Source: Marthasterias glacialis
Taxonomy: Eukaryota > Echinodermata > Asteroidea > Forcipulatida > Asteriidae
Direction of reading: 5' to 3'
Length of the DNA: 64,000 nt
Assembly (NCBI GenBank): GCA_911728455.2
Contig: OU452222.1
Coordinates: forward strand, 25,162,923 to 25,226,922
Of the stretch, positions 24,031-37,300 are shown piece after piece; position 1 is the first letter of the stretch; each line of letters opens with the position of its first letter. Under the pieces are notes generated by a model. That model did not search any database. It saw only the letters and a list, made by a program, of their open reading frames with translations, and had not been told where the DNA came from. The position numbers and the translations under genes were made by a program.

Positions 24031-25284
24031 GAATGAAGGGTAGGACAAAAGAGACCCATGCCACAAACCCACACCCGTCTTTAGCATGTGTACATGACTC
24101 CTTTGGCATTCTTTGCTTCAAATTTGCAGGTTTTAATAAAGAAACAAAGTACAAAAATAAAAACATGTTTTAACTGGGAGATTTACCTACAAATTTGAGA
24201 GAATATCGTGTACTTCAATTATTAACTTGTGCCCCTAGATGCATTTTTGTTTCATAACCATGCAGAGAAACTATAGTTAGCTGTGGTTATTTTTTGGCAG
24301 TTTGGTCGAAAGCTTTTAGTATAGCAGATTGGTCGAAACATTGACACCGATTAATGTACCTCGCTCCGCGGCAGTGAAGACTACGAGAAGGTCCCAAATT
24401 CACCAAAGCGAAAGTAGAAGTCTCCCGGTTTCCCTATCTACTCCGAGGTAGATTTTTGGAATTTGGTTTGATTCTAGATGCTCGTTGGTGCAATCTGAGA
24501 CGATTTCCTTAAAAAAAGATTCATGATTTTCTTGCATATCGCACCCGGAACACGAAATCTTTGATTAAAACAACGTTCTATGACTTTCATGCTACGGAGG
24601 AACGGGGCAAAATTTAAGTAGTGTTTATTTTAATATGCACGAGTATAGGGACGGGTGCAGAATAATGTCAATAGGACACGGGTATTATTGATTGAATGAG
24701 ACACATCTGTTACCGCACTTGCATGAATACGACTTGGTTGTTATGTCAATAAAAATGTTTTAACGGAGATCAGGAGAAAAATAAGGCGCGGAAATGACAA
24801 ACATTATATTGCATACATCCACCCCTACATACGCCATGCAAACATTTCTCCTTGAGATATAGATACAAAGCGTTTGGAAGGGTGTGGCGTAGTCCTTACT
24901 TAAAGGGCCACATTGCCTTCAAATCTATTAAAATGTTGCTGATAGGAATTGCTCCTTATCATTTTTTAAGAGTTTTTGTCAAGCAATAAAACACACAGAG
25001 TGTGTTGTAATTAGTGAGTAGTGTTCGAAAAACATAAATTTGCCTCTCGGAAACAGGCCTGCAACCAGCGGAACCACACTCTAACACGGTCCGCAATTTT
25101 GTGTAGTCAAAAGTTTGGTTCTACAAAATGGCAAAAAAAAAAATAAAATAAATAAGTTTTCTTTCCAACCATTTCATAAACAAACGCTTTTTATAGCCCA
25201 AAAGCGCCCAATCCAAAGGCATTAACTTGTATCAAAGTATGCAAAAAGTATGCAAAACAGTCACATTATAACGATATTAAGCAG

Positions 25285-25380
25285 TGTTTTAAAATGCCCA
25301 AGCGTACTTGCATGACGAAGATGTGATGGAAGTGAGTTCCACGTGTGAGGAGCAAAGGCCTAAGTGCAATATGCTCAGCC
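25285..25380 (-). mobile_element. LINE C-terminal fragment
   Basis: The minus strand reads AFAPHTWNSLPSHLRHASTL, then GHFKTLLNI, the standard tail of CR1-like polyproteins. It abuts an unrelated LINE tail on the plus strand. Confidence 0.6.
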
Positions 25381-25522
25381 AAGAAGTTTTCTTAGGAAGA
25401 GCATAGGGAATTAACGTGCTGGGACACTGCTGTAGGGTGTCAAAAAAAGTAAATTCCTTTTGAAAAACAAAAAAGTACTTTAACTTAGTATTGATGGTCC
25501 GAGAATTTCATGGACAGAGCAT

Positions 25523-25832
25523 GTGACGAACGAGGAAGTTTTGAGGAAGGTGGGAGCTAAAAGGAAACGGCTGGTCAGAAAGAGACAACTGCAATTTCTT
25601 GGACACGTAATGAGAAAAGGAGAACTTAACAATTACAGTGCGCGTCAAGGGGAAGACAAGCAGGGGGAGGCAACGGCTGGCATACTTGGAAAGTCTAAGT
25701 CAATGGATGGCGGACAGTGTACCAGAAAGTGAAAGAGTACATGTAAAGGAGCAGGAGTTGCTGAAAACAACAAGAGACAGGAAACTGTGGAGAGCCATGG
25801 ACGCCGACGTCCTGAAGGTACATAGTACCTGA
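25523..25832 (+). mobile_element. LINE C-terminal fragment (endonuclease-RT type)
   Basis: The plus strand reads TNEEVLRKVGAKRKRLVRKR, LQFLGHVMRKGEL and, after one frameshift, GKTSRGRQRLAYLESLSQWM and WRAMDADVLK with a stop. This is the C-terminal end of a common LINE polyprotein class (FLGHVMR ... RGRQR motif). It ends in a GAA-rich run at 25834-25860. Confidence 0.8.
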
Positions 25833-26462
25833 AGAAGAAGAAGGAGAAGAAGAAGAAGATGGTCTTGAGAAACACAAATCTCTGTAAAAAACTTAGATAC
25901 GTGCGAGAAAACCATCCTCAAAGGCTCCATGTTAATGTTATCTGGAATTTGGCAAAATGAAACACCCATGGGGATGGACAAAATCCGCTGCAAATAGTAT
26001 GTGAACCGTTAAAAAATTTCGGTAAGATTTTCCATTTTGGTTTAAGTGTGCTTTATTGAAAACTGTATATAGAGTGCGATATTATGACGCAATTTGCTTT
26101 TCCACAAATCCAGTGAATGGTGGACCAGTCTCAGGGGAGTATTTTGCAAAGGCTCAGAAGACCACAAAAAACAACAACAACAACAACACGAAACCAAACT
26201 ATTTATTATTTATTATTGTTCATTCGGTAATGTCACATAAAAATGCAAGAATATATAAACAACAGAATACAAAAAAAAATGTAAAAACATTAATAATAAA
26301 AAGGGGGAAAAGAACAACTAGAATGAAAAGGTAAAATGCAGTAAAAAGGGGATGCATCATAAGTAAAAAGGAAAAAAAGCAGTGAAAAAATGTACTAACA
26401 AGACTGAGAACAACAGAAGAGACATCAACAATCCAGGTTTGCCAGGACTGACAAAAGTGCCT

Positions 26463-26597
26463 GGTGTGGATTTCACAAACCGCTAGGACTAGTCTTATCT
26501 CGGGTTAGGATGATTAACTAGTCCTAACTTATAGGATTAGTCATAAGTTAGGACTATAGTCCTAAATTAGGACTAGTTTTGTGAAACACAACCCCTG
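26463..26597. mobile_element. TAGGACTAG hairpin MITE, copy 1
   Basis: The ends GTGGATTTCACAAACCGC and TTTTGTGAAACACAAC are inverted. The interior is a series of CTAGTCCTAA / TTAGGACTAG palindromes. The sister copy at 27037-27172 belongs to the tandem duplicate. A third lies at 34513-34640, and a remnant at about 11897-11945. Confidence 0.75.
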
Positions 26598-27036
26598 CAC
26601 TGTCACCAAGAGGTGCGTCTGACCAACCTGGATATAAAACAATTATTTTACACAAACAGCAAGCTAACAAACAAACAAACAAACAAACAAACAAACAAAC
26701 AGACATTTTCAGGAGAGTATTTTGCAAAGGCTCAGAAGACCACCAAAAAACAACAACACGAAACCAAACTATTTATTATTATTATTATTTATTCGGTAAT
26801 TTCACATAAAAATACAAGAATATATAAACAACAGAATACAAAAAATGTAAAAACATTAATATTAAAAAGGGGGAAAAAGAACAACTAGAATGAAAAGGTA
26901 AAAGGCAGTAAAAAGGGGATGCATCATAAGTAAAAAAGAGAAAAAGCAGTGGAAACAAAGTACTAATAAGACTGAGAACAGAAGAGACATCAACAATCCA
27001 GGTTTGCCAGGACCGACAGGACTTACAAAAGTGCCG

Positions 27037-27172
27037 GGTGTGGATTTCACAAACCGCTAGGACTAGTCTTATATCGAGTTAGGATGAGTAACTAGTCCTA
27101 ACTTATAGGACTAGTCATAAGTTAGGACTAGTCCTAAATTAGGACTAGTTTTGTGAAATCCAACCCCTGCAC
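27037..27172. mobile_element. TAGGACTAG hairpin MITE, copy 2
   Basis: Nearly identical to copy 1 because it was duplicated with its surroundings. It keeps both ends, GTGGATTTCACAAACCGC and TTTTGTGAAATCCAAC. Confidence 0.75.
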
Positions 27173-27234
27173 TGTCACCAAGAGGTGCGTCTGTCCAACC
27201 TGGATATAAAACAATTTACACAAACAACAAGCTA

Positions 27235-27694
27235 AAACAAACAAACAAACAAACAAACAAACAAACAAACAAACAAACAAACAAACAAACAAACAAACAA
27301 ACAAACAAACAAACAAACAAACAAACAAACAAACAAACAAACAAACAAACAAACAAACAAACAAACAAACAAACAAACAAACAAACAAACAAACAAACAA
27401 ACAACCCAACAAACAAACAACCCAACAAACAAACAAACAAACAAACAAACAAACAAACAAACAAACAAACAAACAAACAAACAAACAAACAAACAAACAA
27501 ACAAACAAACAAACAAACAAACAAACAAACAAACAAACAAACAAACAAACAAACAAACAAACAAACAAACAAACAAACAAACAAACAAACAAACAAACAA
27601 ACAAACAAACAAACAAACAAACAAACAAACAAACAAACAAACAAACAAACAAACAAACAAACAAACAAACAAACAAACAAACAAACAAACAAAC
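27235..27694. repeat. AAAC microsatellite, about 460 bp
   Basis: Almost perfect AAAC (GTTT on the other strand) repeats, broken only by two AACCCAAC interruptions near 27404 and 27420. All three minus-strand frames stay open as FVCL-type repeats. These are not genes. Confidence 0.95.
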
Positions 27695-28317
27695 GTTGGA
27701 GTTGAAACATGTTTCAAACGAACAACATGCCTTATATTGTAAATTATTTAGTTTACATCACTGATGAGGATGTTTTCCCAAGCATAGCTTATTCTACAAA
27801 AAGGAGCTCTCGTCCCCCCCCCCCCCCCCGCCTTTGATTCTGCTTGTTTGTTCACGGCTCGGTAGGGTGGGTCCAAAGTCTTCAATATTGACTTCAAACT
27901 TGACCGCGTATAGTCAGAAATGCCACGGTTCATAAGAGACAACAGCAGCAGAATCCACACTTGTACAGCGTCATCTGACGTCACACAATCCATACAGCAC
28001 TGTAGACCAACCCACTTAAAAATCTGCGCGATATCATTTCCTATTGGAGATCTAGCTATCCAGAGAGCGTGTCAATACTGCGCATCGGTGTCACGGTATG
28101 ATACTTCATAAATCGATCATAGTGTACCATGGTGAGCGTGCAAGTAACAGCCCGTGGCTTGGAGATGCAACAGTTATTTGAATTGATATAGAAGGCATCC
28201 CTACTAAACTGATTTTCCGGATGCCCCCTCATGTACACCATCAGAGGCCTAAATTTGGTGCCTCTTATTTTTGTTTGTCGAATCAGGACTTTTAAAAAAC
28301 TGATTTGCTCCCACGCT

Positions 28318-31300
28318 ATGCAGGTGAGTTTTCTCTATTCTAGGCCTATAGTTGAAGAAAAAAGATTTTACAGTTTACAGTTGTATTTTAACATTATTCA
28401 GTGAGTTGAAACGTTGATAAGAAAACAAGAGAATTTATTGTAGAAACCACAGCGTTCTTTTTTTTGGGTGAAATTGTTTGTAATGTCGTAGGAATAAAGG
28501 GTATGCATATGGGGGGTCTATCTGGGTAACTTAGGTTCGGGAGCCCGTCGTGTGCCTAGCAGAAGCTCGTTAGCACTTTGATGTGCAAAATTATTGTGTG
28601 AAAGTTGTCCATTTCTCAGCCGTTTAATTTTTTTAAATTTCTATACACTCTTTTGTTTAAAAGGTTCAATTCCAGCATATGAATGGAAAAAACATGTCTT
28701 CTGTCGGTAGTTTGAGCAACAATCACAAAACAGTGATGCAGCATATTCTTTTTAAGTAGCTATTTCATTGTCTAAGACCAACTGCTTTATAAAACAAAAT
28801 GTTTTCAATGTGTGTGCCCACTGGTCGTACAGCCTTAGGGTGCCCAAATCAAGCGACTTCGGCTACGGAAACGGCCGTTGGCTACAGTGGCTACATTGAA
28901 GGATAATGCCTTTTCGGCGTTCCGGCCACGGCCACTGCCAAAGCCGTAATAATTCAGACACGGCCTTACGTGAGCCGCTGTACCCGGCGCCCCCTCTCCC
29001 ACACTCGCAGAAACATCTCACTCAGCAATCAGGTTAGCAGCCAAAATGCCGTATCATTGAGTTTGTTGCGACTGGTGCCCGGCCTTTATTTTTGCTTAAC
29101 AAGTAATTTGTGAAAGCAGGATAGGCCTTTGATCCCAATTTGGGAACACACCGTATGAAATTTGGGTCAGAGATTCTTGTGTTCAAGTTTGGTTGAAATC
29201 GGCCAAAGCGTTTGGCATTGAAGAAACATTTTCAAGGGGCATTGGAAAGAAGACGAATCAGAAGATAAAACATGACAAATACAGAACTATAGTCGTTCTG
29301 ACGACTAAGGTAATAATACGACAATGAAAAAAGGAATGGCACGTAATGGAACAACATGTTTTGCTCTTTTGAAACTTGTCATTAAAGCCCTAGCTCAACA
29401 TTGGTAAACTGACTGTAAATGCTTCCATTCTTTGCCCAAATCAAGACATTTGTAATAAAACCAACCTGTGAAAATGTCAGCTCATTTTGTTGTTTCGTTT
29501 GCGTGAAAACGGTAAAAATGCATTTAGCATTTTTGTACGCATTCCTACAGGCAAAGTGTTCGTCTCACAGAGACGAAAACTAATTTTGGATCTCATTTCA
29601 TTTATCATTTAAAAACGATAACACTTCAGGCAGAAATATGTCAAGGAAAGTTTTCTACCTTCATTATCTTTATACCATGAAGCTACATGTAAATCTGTGA
29701 AGATTTGTGTTTTTCTTTTTACCAATGTTGAGCTGGGGCTTTAAACGTTTATTCTCTTTATCATTCGTTTCAGCGAAAGAAAAATATCATCTTGTTTTTG
29801 ACCGTTGGGTCGTTGCTTCTCTGCCTGAAGCTGACGCGTGACTTCGCCACGCGGCCAAGAACTCAAAAAGAGTTACCAACGATTAAACAACTTTACACCA
29901 CAGAGTTGACTTTCAGGCGGGGAAACCCTGAAAGCAGACGGGGGGAACGAAGCGGTGGACAGGCGGGCAGCCATGGGATGAATGACGAGTCAGAGCCTGG
30001 TACTTATCTAAAGGACACAGTGGTTCGCAAGGATGAGCCGAAAGTCCCTCAAACCAGCTCTGAGCGGGAGACAGCCTCCCCAAAGACTGCCCATTACGCT
30101 CACGGAACCTTACCGCTAACGCACATTCTGCGAAACCCACTCGAACGGAGCCAGCCTGCGTCGTCATCAGGAAGCGAGGGAAGCGAAAATGGCCGCTCCC
30201 GGAATGGCGTCATCAATTCAGATGAATATGACGAAGGGTCTTCAGAAACTGAATCAGACAATGAGCCAGAAAACGTCCAGAAAAAGTACGACAGCACTGA
30301 AGGAAACACGAAAATCAATTTCAGGAATATTTCGGAGAATCTTTATAACCTTGCTCCAAATGTGAGTCAATCGATTTATCTAAAAAAAAATGATATTATT
30401 AATTATGACATCGTGTTTTTACAAGTTTCACTGGGTTAAAGTTTGGAAGGCACAAAGAGTACGCAAAGAAATATAGCAAATACAATTGACGCAATTTGGT
30501 TCACTCAGGTTAACCCGAAATTATCAACATACAAGTGTGAAGGCCCGAGCAGTGCAATGACATTTTGATAGTTATAATAATTTACTACTAAAAATTGCCA
30601 AAACAACACAAACAAAACCCACGACACTGTCAAATTCAACTCTGTGCCTAATTCTCTGCTTACCGTGGAATTCCGTGCTTACAGTCACCATAATCTGCTT
30701 ACAGGGTTAGGTGATAGAATTCTTTGCCTGCTGTGTAAAGTTCGAATAAGCTATACTTTTGACAGCGAGAGGGAGCCTTACTAATTCCATTTTGAAAGTA
30801 CAAAAATATTTCAAAACATTAGAAATACAAATTTTCCAATATCTTACACTGATTACATTGTAAAACTGTCAATAGAAAAAAACATTAACAGTTGTATATT
30901 AATCGCTTTATTTGAAGTCTAATTGCAGTTGGTTTACCACACTATTTCTGTGGTTTGTCCTCCAATCTATCCCAAAGAGTGCCCTCTTGCAGTCAAAAAT
31001 AAGGTATTCGCTCACAGTAAGCAAAATCATCAGTTGAACACCAACCCTGCAGCGTGGTTTTTGCCGCTTAGGCCGTGTCTGAATTGGCGGCTACGGCAAC
31101 GGCTACGGCTGGATCGCCAAGTCATCACGCGTTGAAGTATAGGACGTCCTTATCAACACCCTTAACAACAGCCGTAGCCGTAGCCACTAATTTGGATACC
31201 GCATTAATATCCAAATTGGAATACAGTTATATCCGGATTTGCATTCCACAAAGTATTACCTCATTTTAGGATCTCTCTTTTATTCCCTTTTATTCCATTG

Positions 31301-34300
31301 AATATTCAGGCCTGATTGCTCCATTCTTGAAAGGGCAAGGGCACCAAGGCATTTTCTTCTTAGCAAAGGGTACCCCGATGAGGAATTTGTAAACTTCTAT
31401 TGGAACATTTCAAGGGCACCAAGGCAATGACCAGGGACATGGAGGCAATTGCCTTTATTGCCTCCATAAAGTTATCAGGCATGAATATTACGGCGGTGTT
31501 CAGCCACGGCTATAACCGTTGACTCCAACGTTGGAGAATACTCCGTTGCAGTGACTTGGCCGCCCAAGCCAAAGTCATTATTTTATACGATAGTCATGCT
31601 GAGCCATTTTGCAAGTTAGATTTTGAGTAATGTTTGGTACGCTGACTTGATTGGTCACAAGTGAATACTCAAACAGGATTGCCCAGACTAAATCATAAGG
31701 GCGATGTCTTAATCCACCCTGTTTCTGGACCATCTCCACCACCAAAGGTGAACATCGATGGTCCAAAATTGAGAAACTGGTGTTTAGTGATACATAATGC
31801 GACACTTACCATCTTGTTTTGTCCCTTCGACAAATTAGGTCTTCGATGGAGTGCCGGAGAAATTTCTCCCCGAATTTAGAAATCCTTGCTGGTGGTCTCA
31901 ACTCTCTGGCGAGGGTAACACGTCGCCATCCCTCAAGTGTTTGCCCTATTTCTTTCTGGCCGGCATGCCAAAGTCTGGTACCACTGACGTCAATGACAAG
32001 TTGCACATGCATCCCCAGGTCTTTAGAGCTCGCGTTAAGGAACCACACTGGTGGACCAGAAGACGTCTCGCCGGAAGTAAGTTATAGGTGCACTCGTTTT
32101 CAAGTCTGACAACCATTCAGCTAAACGTTTAGACTTGAAACCAATTCGCTGTTTGCTGTATTTTCTAGTCGTTAAATTATAACAAAAAAACCTTGCACAT
32201 TTAAACTCTAATGCATACGAAACTGTACGCTAGTGGCCACAAGGAAGTTACAACTTCAAACATAACGATTTGGTTTCAAGTCTACCAACCGTTTATGTTT
32301 GTATTGAATAATTTATGGTTTATATTTTTATTTTGTTTTATTTTAATTATACTTGGTGTCCCATTCAGTGCTTACAAAGCACTGATCTCCCATGGGTCCC
32401 AGTAACAGTTACAGTTAAAAAATAACATAAGCAAAACAAGAACAAAACTGATAAAATTGTGTGTTAATTGTACAAAAAGAATCTAAAATTGCTTAAAAAA
32501 AGAAGAGCAATATTTAAAAATTGGAAAACAAAATTACAATGTCATCGGTCAACATTCGAGTAAAAAGTCGGTAAAAAAAAATGATTGTTAATTAAAAGAC
32601 TCTGTCGCCCATTCAGTCAAAATAGTGAGTAAGTTAGTCAATTACAATTGAAAAATGAATAAATAAAAACATCAGTCGGTCAAAAGGTAAATGGAAAGGT
32701 ATGGTCAAGTCAATTTGACTCTGTCTCTCGCCCACATTCAGTCAAGTATGAACGAGTTTATTATTATTTCTTAACCAGGTTTTATTCTACTCATGTCATG
32801 ATGAAGGTGATTGTTGATTTGATCAATATTTTTGTCGGCATAGAAAATGGCAGTGTCATCGGCATAAAGAGAAATTCTAGAATATTCAACCATGGAGGGG
32901 AGATCATTGATGAAAATTGTAGATAATAAAGGACCGAAAATGGCACCTTGAGGGACGTCAAACCAAATAGTGTTGGAATACTGAGAAAGTACATTTCCCA
33001 CCTTTGTAATTTATGTCGTCTCCCTGTCAGGTAGGACTGGAACCAGTCTAGCTCCAGACCACTTGTTACACCCACAGCGTTCAAGTTGTGAAGGAGGATG
33101 GTGTGATTGACTGTATCACAGGCCATCCGAAGGTCCGAGAAGACCAAAGTTGGTGAAGTTCAGGGTTACCGAAAAATAGTGTTTAGACTTTATAATCCAA
33201 GTTTGAAAAAAAAGAACGCAGATTCGACACAAGGAATATCTCCCTTAAAATGTTTTTATTAAAAATCAACTCCGTTTGTTTTTTTCCCTTATTATTCTTT
33301 GAAATTAAGATCAGCTAACTGCTTTATTTTTCGTCATGGCGCCCTCTTGTGATTTGTTTAATGGACCACCTCCAGTAGACGGGCACATCGACATGAATGA
33401 ATCCCGATCGCAATGAGAAAGTTACACATGAATATTTTCATAATGTATGTAAAAATAAATGTTCAACAATTATTTATATTACTCACAAGCCAGAATTGAT
33501 TTAGTTTAGATTCAGATTTCGCTGATGGGCACTACGTTATGTTGATTATTGCTCATAATTTCAGTCAATCTATCGCAGTACATCAACTACCAGTCAGTTA
33601 ACATTGTACCGCAACTTGTGAACGGTTCCGACCCTTCGATCATTATGGGTAGGTATTAACATAATCGTGCTTTTTTTAAAGGACTAAACTTGTTGACAAC
33701 CTCAAAAAAATGAATAAAAAGGCAACTGAGATTAAAGCCCCAGCTCAACATTGTAAACTGACTGAAAATGATTCCATTCTTTGCACAAATCGAAATGTGT
33801 GTAATAAAACCAACCTGTGAAAATGTCAGCTCATTTCGTTGTTTCATTTGCGACAAAACGGTAAAAATTCATTCAGCATTTTTGTACGCATTCCTATATA
33901 GGCAGAGTTTTCGTCTAATTAAGACGAAAACTAATTTTGGATCTTATTTCATTTGTTATTTTAAAACGATAAAACTCCAGGCAGAAGTATTTCAAGGACA
34001 GTTTTCTACCATCATTATCTTTATACCATGTAAGGAGTATGTAAATCTGTGAACGAGTTTTTTCTTCTTACCAATGTTGAGCTGGGGTCAATTTAAATTG
34101 AAATATTTTGATTAACTATAAAACAATATTGTGTACATGTAGAAATCAGAAAGGTGTATATATAAAAAAAAAACCCATTAAAATAACTGTTTTAAAATTT
34201 CACAGAGTTATTTATGCTGATCACAAATGGGAGAGGGGATTATGTCTTCTCGTTATGTGGCACCCCAGCCAGCTTGCCCCTTTGTCGAGTTACGACACTG

Positions 34301-37300
34301 CGGCTCACATTGCTATACTGAAACACGGGAAAACCAGTGCTACTATATTTTTTTCTACCCTTTGGGACGCCGAGTACAATCAAATTAACAAAGGTCCTCA
34401 AAGGGGGAACTGTAAACAGTGGAATGTTCCACAATAAATGTTGTGTACAAAGTCTTTGATGGGAAGGTGGGATTTACATCATTGTTGGATGCATGATGAT
34501 AATGTGTCCAGATGTGGATTTCACAGAACTAGTCCTAAATTTAATGACAAGTCCTAACTTTAGTCCTATAAGTTAGGACTACTTACTCGTCCTAACGCGA
34601 GATAAGACTAGTCCTAGCGCTTTGTGAAATCCACACCTGCAGATTCATTGTGTGGACACCTACAAACGGCAAGTGGAACAGAGGTTCACAAAAAAAAACA
34701 TAGCAAACTGTTTTTAAGCCGTGTCCAAATAAAGCGACTTCGGCTACGGCTACTGGGCCATTAGCTGGAGCGACAGCGTTGAAGAATAGGACTTTTGGCG
34801 TTCCAGCCATAGCCACTGCCGAAGCCGAGAGGCTTGCTTTTGTCTGCCACTGGACCGATTGCGCAACCAATGTTTACATGTCATCACGTGGCCTATTGTG
34901 GGTCATCCTGAGGGCAAACTACGTGCAAATACATGCCGTGAACGAAAGAGTCACACCAAGAAACGGCTTTTGGTAATAATAACACAGTTACTAGGCCATT
35001 TTATTAAAGTAGTATGTTGTGACATTGATTTTATCACATAACTGTTTCATAAACTACCAGTATTCTACTTCAAAAGAGATTTATTTTGAGTTTTGCACGA
35101 CCGGCGTCAGACGACTATATGCAAAGTAGCCACCCACCTGTTCAATTTTGTTTGTAATGTAGGCCCAAATCACTGTAAAAAAGGGTAAAGAACACTGGAG
35201 AAGTGAGCATTTATACCTAGCCTTGCGAATTTTCAAATAGGCAAAGGAATCACACAGTTTTGGAAAGCGATTTTATTGGCTGATTTCAGCTTCAAAACTT
35301 TGAAATTCTTGTGTTGAAGTGATCGCAGTCGTCTGGCCTGGAACGTTCCGTCGTGCACTGGTACACATCATGCACATTTATACGTTACTTCAACAATTTC
35401 CAAGACTTGCTGGAACTGTACTTCTGGCTTTATTCAGCAACTCGAAGGTCTCTGGTACAAACTCTGGAATATTTTGGTGCCTTTTCGGTTTTTATGCTAA
35501 TGGAAATTTTCATATTCTCCAGCTAAAGTGTGATGTAATAATCAGGTAGAAACCTCTATATCGCATTTAGTTTAGGCACAAAACGTTGACAGAATGTAGG
35601 ATATTTTACTGCAGTAAACTTTCTTTTAATAAGCAAATTTTGGGTTCACGTTTTCATGAATTTCATCAGAAAACCAGTGTCTCCCTGAAATGACATCACG
35701 ACAACAGCACCCTCAGTTGCCCGGAAAAAGCATGGAAAACTTTATATGTTTAAACAAGTGCATTTGTCAATAAAATTAACCAAACAGGGATGTCAATTAG
35801 TTCTCATATACTCAAGGGATGTAGAAAGTACCACAAAATATGATCCTAAGAAATATTCCTTTCAGGAGCCCTTTAACACTGAGTTTTGTGCTTACGAAGC
35901 CCTGTTAAGTGAATCTATGGGTCGGAAGCACAAAATGCCGCGGTAAGCAAAGCCATGAAATTGGGTCCTGGCTTTACCATGGACGCGCTGTTTTTTTTTA
36001 CAACATATGTTTCTCTGTAAACATAAGACAGATGTTTCTCTGTAAACATAAGACGGGTTGGAGCGTGTTGGCATTTCGTGAAAGCAGTTTTGGGTTTTTT
36101 TTCCCTCGAAAAAAATTGTCAGTTGCAAAGTTGTAATCTTTAGCTTACGGTTTCGTCCAGCAAATTGTATAACAAAATATTTAGACAGCACGTATTGTGC
36201 ACAGTGAATACAAACATTACAATGATGATGATCTTTGAGTAGCAACCGATACATTTTGTGTAGCTATTTTCTCTGATCTGCTGTACAAGATAAATCGTTC
36301 TCTGCCGTAGGTTTTGTTTGGCAGATTTAATGGCAAGATTGATGAAGGTTGCCACACCTCCACCAAGTCCCTTTCCAAGTCCACAAAAAAGTACAAAAGA
36401 CTACCCTGCCCCCCCAAAAAAAAAAAAAATAAATAAAAATGTATCTTGGAACATCTTATCCTACAACGAGGGTGTGATGTGTGTTTAAGCACTACATACG
36501 AAGTGTGGACCTGATAACATAAGATGTCCACACTGTGTTGGAACTTGAAACACTGTGTGGACTTACACACGTCCACACAGTGTTCTCACTTAGATATTCT
36601 GGTTTTTCTTAAAAAAAACAATAATAATCATTTTCTGTACAGCATTGAATCCGAGTATTATATTAAAGGGAGCGAGTGTCCAAAAACCAGCTCTCAAAAC
36701 ACTCTCTAAGAGAAATGACGGTGGTTCTAAAGATTTCTTGTTCTTAACTGCACGGTGACAAAGGAATGCCAACACAGTGTCACAAAGGACTGTGTGTGCG
36801 TGGGGTAGGGTCACCCCCGCACTACCAGCTACATCTACCATCCCTGGGAACATAATGTTATCTTGTTCTCTTGTACTAGGAGACTCTTCGGCATCGACGT
36901 TCTGGGACAACGCAAAATGGCGCCATTTCTTCCCGCATGAAAACGTCGGTCCTCCACATCTCATTGCAGAAATTATTCACACAGTCTTGCCAAAGTCTAA
37001 GATAATTGTCACATTTCGAGATCCTGTCGCAAGGTGAGTGGTAAGATTCAATTGGAAATCTAAAATGCCAACAGTTACACATAACAAATGTTTTCATATA
37101 TGATGAAGGAGGTATGTTTTGATAAGAACGTGTTTACATTGCACAGGAGTCTGGCATTGTTTCGGTAACACTAGTTTTCCTCAGTGTGTCCCTAGCACAC
37201 CAATAGAGGGACTGTGAAGACACAGTGTATGGTGAAGTGCAAGGGAATGTCTATTAGTTCGTCGATTGTCGCACGTGGTAGACGTATAAATGCACACCCA

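Larger units (their letters stand above)
26130..27235. repeat. Tandem duplication of a unit of about 0.55 kb
   Basis: The sequence from AGGGGAGTATTTTGCAAAGG to GGATATAAAACAATTATTT (26135-26660) is repeated from about 26711 to 27225. Both contain a GGATGCATCATAAGTAAAAA segment and a TAGGACTAG hairpin element. Each unit ends in an AAAC microsatellite, about 35 bp for the first and 460 bp for the second. Confidence 0.85.
19932..28317. other. Intergenic region between divergent NAE1 and CHST15-like genes
   Basis: No convincing coding exon. It holds a G-rich tract near NAE1, a MITE interrupted by a LINE (20472-21898), a SINE-like segment (22040-22320), repeat family B (23065-23220) and a C/G-rich repeat (23850-24030). 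Next come two LINE tails (25285-25832) and a tandem duplication ending in AAAC microsatellites (26130-27694). The rest (22330-23060, 23225-23850, 24030-25280, 27700-28310) shows nothing I can name. Promoters of both genes should lie at its edges. Confidence 0.7.

Noticed and set aside
27134-27717. Long minus-strand open frames made of repeated Phe-Val-Cys-Leu
   Set aside because: All three frames are open because the AAAC microsatellite contains no stop in any frame. It is not a gene.
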